DNA of 64,000 bases from assembly GCA_965644315.1 (NCBI GenBank), contig CBFFRQ010000179.1, positions 1 to 64,000 on the forward strand. Direction: 5' to 3'. The translations under genes and the position numbers were made by a program. How positions within the stretch are numbered: the first letter of the stretch is position 1; every line of letters starts with the position of its first letter. The DNA is from Caecitellus pseudoparvulus. Taxonomy: Eukaryota > Bigyra: Bicosoecida. Below the pieces are notes generated by a model, which saw nothing but the letters and a program-made list of their open reading frames with translations, was not told where the DNA came from and ran no database searches. Shown in pieces: positions 49,789 through 59,200 of the stretch.

Positions 49789-50040
49789 GTCCTCCGCGTT
49801 TCGGCGGCGTTACGCGCTGCCAGCCCACTTTGCGCGCTTGCGGAGCGGCCTGCACCCCCATCAAATTCTGATCCGAGGTAAGCCTGCGATCGAGCCGATC
49901 AGACATGCATGTTGTTTTGGTGGATTGTGTCATCCCTGCCACTTCTCCAGTCTGCAGGCCGTGAGGAGTGGACCAGGTTGCTCGATGCTGAGCTGGGCAC
50001 GTGAACGATTTGCCCCACTCCAGGCGTTGCAAGGTCAAGC
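49789..50040. promoter_or_regulatory. Divergent region, ankyrin and four-TM genes
   Basis: 252 bp between divergent start codons. No distinct box recognised. Confidence 0.35.
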
Positions 50041-51558
50041 ATGAGCAGCACGGGTGGGAGCATGCGGAGAGCACGGCTTCCGCCTGTGGAGGACGCCGAG
50101 GCTGGCCAGACGCCCTCTGCAACCAGTGGTGGGCCATCCCCTGCGCCAGGCGTTGGAGGCGAAACGCCAGCCGATGCAGCATCTGGCGCCGAGGCTCCAA
50201 CACAGGCGCAGCCGACGCCACAGGCCAAGCCTGGAGCACGGCGTGCTCCCTCTCAAGGGGACACCCCAGCAGCGTCTGAGCCGAGTGAGTCTGGTGGCGG
50301 CGAGGCGGACACTCCTGCCGAGGGGGGCGCTGAAACGGCAGCGCAGGCTGAAGGCGGCGAGGGCGCCACACGAGAGAAGACGCCTGGCCCCGAGCAGGTG
50401 CACGAGCCCGTGTGGGATACTCTGCCTGCGACACCCCTGGACACTGCCTTTGGCACTGGGTACCCCACCGCCCCGCTGGCTGAGGTGCTCAAGGCGCACA
50501 ACGCAGTGGGCTTGACTGAGTTTACCGAGGGCGGCACGCCGGTGTGGAACTCGCGAGCCCGGGGCACACTTGCAGCGCTGTGCGGCCGGGGCATGGTGCC
50601 GGGCTCCGCCGTCCTGGCCTGGCTCATCACTGGCCTGCTGGGGTTCGTGGCGCTGGGCACAGCCACTGGCCTCACAGTGGTGTGCCTGCTGGAGGGCATG
50701 TGCGGCGCCAGCGCCATACCCAGCGCCTCGCCCTTCGCCGACAACCTGTACGTGATATTCTCCATGTGGGTGCTGTGCGTTGTAGCGCCGGCGGCGGCAG
50801 TGTCGCTTGCCCTGCAGCGGCAGGGGCCGTTGCTCACGGCGCTCCTGCTCACCGCATCTGCCGCCGTGGCGTGCATCGTCTCTGGCATCATCGCCCTGGC
50901 AGACTCTGAGCCGGGCAACGTCGGCAGTGTGGCGGACGGCATTTGGCCACAGCTCACACCCGTCGAGCGGTCTTTTTTTGACGATCGCCAGGCCACGTTT
51001 GAGGCTCAGCTGCGCCGAGGCAGCATCGTGTACGGCACGCTGGGGTTTGTGATTGGCGTGTTGCTGGGGTTGGTGGCGCTGGCGCAGCTGTACCTGTTGT
51101 GGGCGTGGGGCGGCTGGTTGGAAGACCGCTGCACCTGGTGCTGCCCTGCAGCTGGCGTTCGCCTCGTCGACGGCGACACCGACGCTTCGGCTGGTTTTGG
51201 CGTGTCGAGCCAGCCAGATGGGACGCAGCCACAGCACCTGCCACGACCCACCTCCTCCGGCACTGGGGAGTCCAAGGCCCCTGACGATGACTCCGTCCCA
51301 GCCCTGCCCCAGCGCAAGTCCGCAGCCCCAGCGGCTTCACGAGAGCCGACGCCAGAGGCTGGCGATGCAGAGCAGCCTCACGCCGCAGGTGTCGGTGGGG
51401 ACGATGCTGGCGCTGCGGCTGGCTCAGATGCCGCTCTCCTGTCGCCCCAGCGTGGGCTGGCTGGTTCGCGCGAGGGTTCGCGGTCAGACCTCCTGCGGTC
51501 ACCGGAAGCTGGCGCATCTACGCAGCCACGCCCCCGACGGGCCCTGGCTGCCCAGTGA
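50041..51558 (+). CDS. Four-transmembrane protein with disordered termini
   Basis: 505 residues, intronless. Residues 1-130 are Pro/Ala/Glu/Gly-rich and disordered. Four hydrophobic helices lie near 192-218 (LAWLITGLLGFVALGTATG), 238-260 (YVIFSMWVLCVVAPAAAV), 265-285 (LLTALLLTASAAVACIVSG) and 335-360 (VYGTLGFVIGVLLGLVALAQ), with a ~50-residue loop between TM3 and TM4. This is tetraspanin-like in topology, but the CCG motif and paired loop cysteines of true tetraspanins are absent. The C-terminal ~140 residues are low-complexity with Ser/Arg clusters. Function unknown. Confidence 0.7.
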   Translation: MSSTGGSMRRARLPPVEDAEAGQTPSATSGGPSPAPGVGGETPADAASGAEAPTQAQPTPQAKPGARRAPSQGDTPAASEPSESGGGEADTPAEGGAETAAQAEGGEGATREKTPGPEQVHEPVWDTLPATPLDTAFGTGYPTAPLAEVLKAHNAVGLTEFTEGGTPVWNSRARGTLAALCGRGMVPGSAVLAWLITGLLGFVALGTATGLTVVCLLEGMCGASAIPSASPFADNLYVIFSMWVLCVVAPAAAVSLALQRQGPLLTALLLTASAAVACIVSGIIALADSEPGNVGSVADGIWPQLTPVERSFFDDRQATFEAQLRRGSIVYGTLGFVIGVLLGLVALAQLYLLWAWGGWLEDRCTWCCPAAGVRLVDGDTDASAGFGVSSQPDGTQPQHLPRPTSSGTGESKAPDDDSVPALPQRKSAAPAASREPTPEAGDAEQPHAAGVGGDDAGAAAGSDAALLSPQRGLAGSREGSRSDLLRSPEAGASTQPRPRRALAAQ

Positions 51559-51831
51559 GGGACTGACGTGTGCTGTTTGATTGAACTGCAAGCGTGCTTG
51601 TTGGCCTTTCCGCTGTGAGGCGCAGTGCTGTCTGATGCAGGGTGGAGTGAAGCAGCAACGCCGCCCGTGGTTCTGAGCTGTGGGCTTGTCCTGCTGCAGA
51701 TATTGCCCACGCAAGCTAGCCCCCAGGCTGCACACAGTAAACAACACTGCTGCACGGGACGCCAATGCACAGTGCATTGCTCTTACCCACCTCAGACTCA
51801 AAGCCCCTTACACCAGCCTCTGCCCCCCCCA
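51559..51831. other. 273-bp gap between convergent genes
   Basis: Contains the 3' ends of the four-TM gene (+) and RBM34 (-). Nothing else supported. Confidence 0.45.
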
Positions 51832-53088
51832 TCACTTCTTCCCGCCACGCCCACCCTTGCGCTTGCCAGCGCTGCGGCGCGCAGAGGCCGCTACCGCCTG
51901 GCCCACAGCCTTCGCGGAGCCAGTGGCTGTCTTGGCTTTCTTGGCCTGCTTCGCCGCGGCCATGTCTGCGCCTGGCGTGGCGCCCATGTGAGATCGGCCC
52001 CCCTCTGCCCGTGAGCGCTTGGAGCCCTTGGCCTTGAGGCGGCCATAGGCGCCGGAGGGGCGCTTGGCAGCCTTGGCGGCGCGGGCCTTGGCCTGTTCGG
52101 CTGCGTCCTTGCACTTGGAGGCCTTGATGGTCTGGCCCCCCACCTCCTTGCCGTTCAGGGCCTTGGCCACGGCAGACACCGCCCCCGCGTGCTGCAGACC
52201 GACGTACGCGACGCCTTTGGACTTGCGCGTCACGCGGTCACGCAGCAGACGCACGTACCGCACACCCTGTGCGCCGCCCTTCACCACAGGCAGCAGCAGC
52301 TGCCACACACCCTCCTCGTCCAGACTCCACGGCAGGTGCCCCAGGAACAGAGTCTTCTTCGGGTCTTTGTCCATGCCGCTGGCCTGGCCTGATGTGCCTT
52401 CCCCAGCCGCTGCTGGGCCCTTGTTGGACACGGCATCCACCCGCACGTGGCGCCCACACAGCACCTTGCCTGACAGGCCCACGGCGTACGGGACAAAGGC
52501 GGCTGAGCGCAGCACGACGTATGCGTTGGCAGCAGGGGCGGGGGCGGCAGGTTCACCCTCGTGCTGCGGCTTCTGCATGGGGTGCGCGGGCGCCTCTCCG
52601 CTGGCGGCAGGGCCTTTGCTGGCGTCGCCGTATGAGCCAGTGGTGTAGGCTGCCTTGAGCATGGCCTTGTACGAGGAGCCCGGCGCCACGGCGAGTTTGG
52701 AGATGGCGAAGCTGCGCAGGCGAGCAGACTCCACGATCCCGCCGCCTCGATCTGTCAGCTTCTTCTTCTGCCGCTGGCGATCCCCTGATGTGCCCTGTGC
52801 GCTGTCTGGCTGCGCTTCTGGCTCTGGCGCCGGCAACTCGATTTCCGCACCCGCCGCTTTCATGGCAGCTTTGACTCCGTCCCTGATGAAGGAGATGATG
52901 GCATTGCGGGGCGTGTCGGCAGCGACATTGCCGATGAATATCGTCCGCGCCTCCTTCTCGGCCATCTCCTCCTTGCTGAGCTTGGGTTGCTTGGGCGCCT
53001 CTGTTCCACTCGCCGCCTCTGGCTTGGGAGCGTCAGGGAACACGTCCAGCGGCTTGCTGGCCTTGAAGGCCTCTGCCAGGGCCGCCAT
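51832..53088 (-). CDS. RBM34: RBM34/Nop12-like nucleolar RNA-binding protein
   Basis: 418 residues from the ATG at 53088 (MAALAEAFKASKPLDVF). RRM1 starts EARTIFIGNVAADTPRNAII, and ends after a lysine-rich insertion with ARLRSFAISKLAV, NAYVVLRSAAF and LCGRHVRVDAVSN. RRM2 reads KKTLFLGHLPWSLDEEGVWQ...VRLLRDRVTRKSKGVAYVGL. This matches the split first RRM with a long internal insertion, FRS..I..K and NAYVVF, typical of RBM34/Nop12. The C-terminus is strongly basic (KRKGGRGGKK), fitting a nucleolar role in pre-60S rRNA processing. The frame extends upstream of 53088 without RBM34-like sequence. Confidence 0.88.
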   Translation of the reverse strand: MAALAEAFKASKPLDVFPDAPKPEAASGTEAPKQPKLSKEEMAEKEARTIFIGNVAADTPRNAIISFIRDGVKAAMKAAGAEIELPAPEPEAQPDSAQGTSGDRQRQKKKLTDRGGGIVESARLRSFAISKLAVAPGSSYKAMLKAAYTTGSYGDASKGPAASGEAPAHPMQKPQHEGEPAAPAPAANAYVVLRSAAFVPYAVGLSGKVLCGRHVRVDAVSNKGPAAAGEGTSGQASGMDKDPKKTLFLGHLPWSLDEEGVWQLLLPVVKGGAQGVRYVRLLRDRVTRKSKGVAYVGLQHAGAVSAVAKALNGKEVGGQTIKASKCKDAAEQAKARAAKAAKRPSGAYGRLKAKGSKRSRAEGGRSHMGATPGADMAAAKQAKKAKTATGSAKAVGQAVAASARRSAGKRKGGRGGKK

Positions 53089-53434
53089 GCTGCTGAAGGG
53101 GCTGGTGGCGCGATGGTACGGGTGCCATTCGCCAGGGCTGGTGCGTGGTGGGAGGCGTGGTGCTGAGTGAAGTTGGCAGGCCTTGCCGAAAGCGAAGGCT
53201 GGCGATGACCCCTCACACCACGCCTTGCCCCCCCCCTCCCGCAAGCATGACTTCTGTGCGAAGCCCCCCTCCATACCGCGCAAGCATGCCAATTACAAAC
53301 CCCCAGAAACCACCCTTGTTTCCCTGGCCAGTGCCCTGGTGCGCGCAGATTGACAGTGCCAGGCTGCGGATTTTCTGAGTGCTCTGAGGCAGCCAAGTTT
53401 AGCCGGCTCCCCCACGCCACTCACGCCAGCAAAG
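53089..53434. promoter_or_regulatory. Divergent region between RBM34 and eIF2D
   Basis: 346 bp between two divergent start codons of translation/ribosome genes. No element recognised, and no gene seen. Confidence 0.4.
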
Positions 53435-56193
53435 ATGTACGGGACGGAGGCAGACGTGACTGTCTCCAGCGCCTCGCGCATGAAGGGCAAGGACTGCAAG
53501 AAGCTGCGCGCTGCCATCGCGGACCAGCTGTACCTGCATGATCCTGCGGCTTTTGACGAGTTGCTGCCTGTCAAGGTGCGTGCCACGCCGGCGCAGGAAC
53601 TGGGCTGGGCGCCGAGTGCAGGCACACCTGCTGGGCCACCTGCGCCACCCACTTCACCTACACTGCCCCTGGCCCCCTCCCTGTGCAGGGCGGAATCGAA
53701 GCGCTCAAATACGCCAACCGCACGGTTGGGTACGTGACCAAGGACTCTGGCTCAGTGCCACTGTTCCTGGATGCAAACCCCAAGGCCAAGAACGGGGTGA
53801 TGGTGCCCACCCTGGCTGGCGCATGGTCAGGCGCCGAAAACATCCCTGCTTCCGGGCTGGCTCCTGAGGCAGTCCTGGCCAACCTGGCGTCAGCCAAGCC
53901 CGGCACCGGCGCAGGCACGCTCACAGGGTGCATGAAGGAGATCCTGGTGAACGTGTCTGTGGCCAACTTCGTGCTGAAGGGCGCCGACCTCATGGCGCCT
54001 GGCGTCGTGCGTGTGCCTGGCCACACCCTGCAGCAGCTGCGGGGTGAGGGTGAGCCAGCAGCAGCCGCTGCCGAGGCCGGGGCGGGGGGGGGTGATGCGG
54101 AGGAGGGGGGTGGAGTGCACCCTCTGCTGCGCCATGTGGACACGACACTGGGCATGCCGGCTGCCGAGGCGGAGGAGCTGGTGCTGGTGCGGACAGTGGG
54201 GAACCCCCTGCCTTGGGCGCTGGGACGCTTGCTCATGAGCACGGCCGACGCGAACTTGAACGGCATGAGGGGTCGTCTACTGGCACCTGTGCATGTGTAC
54301 CGTGACCCGCTGTGGAAGGCGTGTGGGTGCATCATCCCCAACGACGGCTTCACGCAAAACCAGGTGTCCCCAGTGCACGCCGTGGACACAGTGGGGCGTC
54401 TGGCTCGCGAGGCTGTGCTGGCGCTCAGCGCGGCGCATAAGGCTGCGTCCAGTGGAGGGGAGGGGCGTGCCCCGGCACCCCCCTCTGAAGGCGCACCTCC
54501 CGCCCCCCCTGCAGAGGAGGAGGACGAGGGGCCCCTGGCGGCACTGCCTGGCCTCATTGCCGCGACACAGGAAGCTGTGCAGCAGGTGAAGCTGGCAGCA
54601 CGGGTGGTGGGTGTGCCTGAGTGGGAGGTGTGGTGTGTGGCAGGCATTCGCGAGGGGGCAGTGGCGCCCCTGGTGCAGGCCGCCACTGCCCTGGTGGGGG
54701 GTGAGGCTGCCGTGGCGGCCGCCGCGGGCGAGGAGGGGGCGGACGACGATCTGGATGTGTTGGCGGAGGGTGGCATGGGGGGGTCTGGCGTGGCGGCTGG
54801 CGCGGAGGGTGGCACGACGCTGGCCGCTGCCGGGCGCACCGTGACTGCCACAGGCGAGGCAGCGCCCTGGTTCATGACGCAGTCTGACGACGAGCTGGCA
54901 TGGAACTGCCTGCTGCAGGCACTGAAGAGCAGCGTGAAGCCCAGCAAGCTGCCCATGCTGGCCAGCACACTGTGGAGCGCGCACATCCTGCCCGCTCGCC
55001 CAGTGGGCACCGTCATGAACATCAAGGGCAGCAAGTTCAAGAAGGTGTCCACGCTGCTGATGCAGGGCGAGATGCAGGGCATTCTGACGCTGGAGCCCGC
55101 CTCGGACATTGACGAGGCGCTGCTGGAGGAGCTGGGGCTGCAGGACGCAGATGATCTGGAGGGCATCCTGGTGGTGACGGACGTGGACCGCACGGCGGCA
55201 GACCTGAAGGCATTCAAGCCGTGGCCTGCTGCCAAGACGGTGCGAGGCGAGGCTGCCGCAGCGGAGGCGGCGGAGGAGGAGGCAGCCGCTGCGGCGGCGG
55301 CGGCATCAGGGGGTGCCTTTGCGCGGGGCATTCCCGCCATCATCGAGCTGTTCAAGCCCCTGGCGGACTTCCTGCCTGTCGTGGAGGGCGCCAAGGATGC
55401 CGAGGAGTTCTGGGCTGCTGCCGGCAAGGCCCCTGCCGACCTGAAGGTGCCGCCCATGCCGCAGGGCGTGGATGTCATGGCGCTGTCCAAGGGCAAGGTG
55501 CGCGCACACGGTGCAGAGGTGCCGGCCAAGGACCTGGCCTTCCCTGGCCAAGAGGTGATCGCCATGCTGGGGCGGTACGTGCGTTCCCGCAGTTTGTACC
55601 ACCCAACAGACCCGTCGGCGGTGGTTCTGGATGCGACGCTGGGGCAGGGGCTGTTCAAGGGCATCAACAAGCGCCTACTGACGGACCTGGACATCCCCCC
55701 CTTTGCGTCGGGGCACCCTGACAGCATCTCCAAGGCACAGCTGGGCAAGCTGGCCATGCTGCGCTGCTCGCCGTGGCACCTGCTGTGCTACAGCAATGGC
55801 GATCAGGTGGCGTCCCGAGGACACCCGCCCACCATCACCGTCATCCGGGCCAGCGTGCCCAACCGCAAGACCAAGGCTGCCACGCTGATCCGGGGCCTGG
55901 AGTACTTTGGCGTGGACCCGGGCGCCGTGGCGTCGGGGGCCTCTTCCAAGTTCGCTTGCTCAGCGACCGTGCAGCCCATCCCCGTGAAGGAGGGCGAGAA
56001 GTCCCCGGGCAAGGAGGTCATGGTGCAGGGCGACGCCTGCGACGGCATGCCGGCCTTCCTGACGGAGGAGTTCAAGGTGCCGCCCAAGTTCATCACAGTG
56101 GACGACTCAGGCGGCCCCAAGCGCGGCGGGAAGAAGGGCGGTGGCGGCGGGAAGAAGGGAGGCGGCAAGGGCGGCGGCAGGCGCAAGCGGTAA
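53435..56193 (+). CDS. EIF2D: Translation factor eIF2D (ligatin) (2 exons)
   Basis: Exons 53435-53575 and 53689-56193 (intron GTGCGT...GTGCAG) give 881 residues against 584 in human. The N-terminal domain reads SRMKGKDCKKLRAAIADQL, parallel to human KGSDRRKLRADV. The PUA-like part has VLKGADLMAPGVV and LLMSTADANLNGMRGRLLAPVHVYRDPLWKACG (human MSTAEM...GRGFSVLHTYQDHLW). A SWIB/MDM2-like region (~640-720) and a C-terminal SUI1 domain (TVIRASVPNRKTKAATLIRG, YFGVDPGAVA, FLTEEFKVPPKFI) follow, then a Gly/Lys-rich basic tail. eIF2D delivers tRNA to the P site and recycles 40S subunits. Extra length comes from Ala/Gly/Glu low-complexity insertions around residues 200-400 and 600. Confidence 0.93.
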
Positions 56194-56278
56194 AATGCAA
56201 ACGGTGTGATGATCTGACACCCAAGTGCAGGCGCCTTCAGTGCTCCCGGCGCACACGCACTGCCACCCCGCCGGCAGC
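56194..56278. other. 85-bp gap between co-directional genes
   Basis: Separates the eIF2D stop from the FN3-protein ATG; it must hold one 3' end and one promoter, unless the two are co-transcribed. Confidence 0.4.
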
Positions 56279-59200
56279 ATGGCAGGGTATGGCGGCACGC
56301 CCTCCTTCCACGATTGGGCAGAGGGCAAGGCTGCTGCAGAGGCTGATGTGCGCGCAAGGAAAGCCGCAGCGGCTGCTGCCGAGGCAGAGATGAGAAAAGC
56401 CAAGCGTAAAACAGGCAAGGACGCCTTCAAAGTGTGGCTGGCTGACAAGGCGTACCGTGAGAAGGCCACGAGGGTGCGTGCTGTGCAGCGCAGCGCAACG
56501 CAGCCGTAACGCCTGCCTTCCTGCGTCGGCGGCACTCCTTCCCGCCTGCACGCGCCTGCAGCTGCTGTACGCGCTGAATCAGCGACGCCTGCGAGACAGT
56601 GAACAGGTGGCACAAGTGGCAGGTGCGCTTGCGGCCGTGGAGGCGGCACTGTCCTCGGCAACGGCTGGAAAGGCGGGCAGCACCAGCGGTACGTCCCTGA
56701 GAGACACCTTCATCAGCTGGGTCAAGGGCGGATTCTCCCTGCCAGACGTGTTGATCTCCGACGCCACCTACGAGAAGCTGTCTGAGGGCGCCCGGGAGAT
56801 GGTGGACCGAGACGCCGCCAGTGGCAAGTGGTTGCTGGGCGACATTCGCTACACGCTGCCGGAGCCGCCTGACCCCTCCAAGCCGCTGAAGACCATGAGC
56901 GGCGACGACGTACTGAAAAACAAGCTGTTCATGTCCGGTGTGCGGCGCATGTGGCGTGAGGCTGAGAACGCTGCCGCCGGTATCGAAGGGCAGCGGGCGC
57001 TGAAGGCGGCTGGCCTGGGGCAACTTACCGCCTGGGTGGAGGAGGACGAGGCAGCTGCTGCGGAGGCGAAGCGGCAGGCAGCGGCAGACAAGCTGACACA
57101 GGGCAGCCAGGCTCACGAGGCGTGGTTGGCTGCCAAAGATGCCCGGCGTGTGCGCCTGCCGCCGCCCAAGCCTGGCGTGCGGCGAGCATTGGGGGGGGAG
57201 GATGGCACCGGTGTGCTGCGGCATGCAGCCGATTGGGCCGCCGCGTCGGGGTGGCGCTCCCGGTACGTCCACGCCTTGAACGCAGACGAGCTGGAGCGGG
57301 TGCGCGAGGACTTGGTGGCGGCTGGGTACGTGGACAAGTACAATTTCCGGGATGAGGAGGGCAACTTCGACTCTGAGGGGGAGGAGAAATACGAAGAGGC
57401 GGCGGCGGCAGTGGCGGAGGGTGGGCCGGGTAGTGCAGGGCATGTGCGTGGTGCAGGTGCCGCTGAGGATAAATTCTCCGCTTGGACCTCGAACAAGGCC
57501 CGGCGAGATGCCGCCCTGGGCTGTCTGCAGGCCATGCCCCTGGCCACACCGCAGGAGATGGCTGACCTGCGGCGAGAGGCTGCCGAGGCGCAGGCGGCGC
57601 GGGCGGGGGCCACACGAGGCGGCGGCCGCCGCGCCACACCCCGCCTGCGTCCCACGCCTGAGCTGCGCGAGCTGTGGCAGGCTGTGGGCGCTGCTCTGAA
57701 GGCCGTGGACCACACTGCGCTGGAGGAGTGGGCGCAGTGGTCACGGCCGCTGTTCAGCCGCAAACAGTGCGCTGGCGCCTGGGCGGGGTGGCTGCCCAAG
57801 ACCTCCACCTTCACAGACACCAGTGACCTGAAGGCAGCTCGTGAGCGGGGGCGGCGAGGGGGTGACGAGGAGGGTGATGGTGGTGCTGAGGGGGGGGGCT
57901 TCCAACCCCCCTCCACCCCCCCTTCAGCTCGATCTGGTGCCAGCTCTGGCTATGGGCGGTCCTTCAGCGGGGGGGGCAGTGCGAGGGGCGGGGGTGGACC
58001 CACTGTCCCTGCAGCCGCACCAGGCGCCCCAACTGTGGGGCAGTGGTCAGCTGGAGATCGGGAGGCGGGGCTGGAGGTGCTGTTGCAGCTGTCCAAACAC
58101 GACCGAGCAGCAGCACGCACAGCTGCCAAGCTGAGCGCGGGGCAGCCCCCCGCCACCCCCCTCCTCTCACGCACAGCCTCCCTTGAGAGTCTGCCCAGCA
58201 GAGGCCGCTTCAAGCTGCGCGGGCTGCCTGGGCCGCAGGCGCTGGAGGAGGTGCTGGACGCGGGGCGCGCCGCTGCGGCAGGGGGGCAAGGTGGTGGCAG
58301 CACCCCCCAAGCTGCAGCGGCTGCAGCCTCAGGCATTGCTGGGGCGATGGGGAGGCATGCCGCCCTGAGCAAGACTCGGGTGGTGCAGGGGCCAGCCCAG
58401 TTGGCGCTGGCCTGGGGGCAGGGGCGAGGGGGTGGCGCCACCGCCTTCTACATGCTGGAGTCATGTGGCGCAGAGGGGTCACCGACACACAGCTCTGGCA
58501 AGTGGAGTGTGCTGCTGACTGACCCCCCCCCACCCAGTGAGGGAGGGGGGGGGTCTCAAGCCCGCCCAGCCCAGGGCAAGACCATCAAGGGTCTGTACCC
58601 CGGAACAGTGTACCACTTCCGCATCCGGGCGTACAACGAGTTCGGCTGTTCGGGGTACGCCTTTGGCGCGTTCGCTACGGCGCCGCTGCCGCCCCCTGCC
58701 CCAGTGCCACTCGCCCTCACCCACACTGGAGCACGCCTGGGCTGGGACCACGCCGCCACCAGTCGTTGGGCCATGCGTGAGTTGCGGGGGCTGCTCGAGG
58801 ATCTGGCTGGGCGCTCGCCACAGGTGCTGCCCAGTGTGTCACGGCAGCAGCTGTGCCGAGCCCTGGCCCAGCATGGCCCCCTAGCCAACTGGGCAGTGCA
58901 GACCCCGACGGACTTGCGGCTGGTGAAGGTGGCAGCAGCACTGCAGGTGACAGGTGAGCCTGCCTGCAGTGTGTGGGCGGCGCTGGAAGGCGCGTTGGTG
59001 CCGGCAGTGCTGGGCGGCTTGGCTGATTGTGGAGGGGAGGGGGTGGCGCAGGCTGCCGCTGCGTTGCGGGACCAGGTGACTCTGCCGGAGCTGGGCGCTG
59101 TGCTGGGGCATGCGGTGGCGGGGCCGGGCAAGGGCACTGCCCTGCCACGGACGTCACTGAGCAAGTGCCTGGCATGTGCTGCGGCGACGGGCCTCCTGCT

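Noticed and set aside
53658-55757. Long open frame (699 codons) on the - strand opposite eIF2D
   Set aside because: It is the antisense shadow of a conserved, GC-rich coding exon. The translation is Ser/Ala/Arg low-complexity with no domain.
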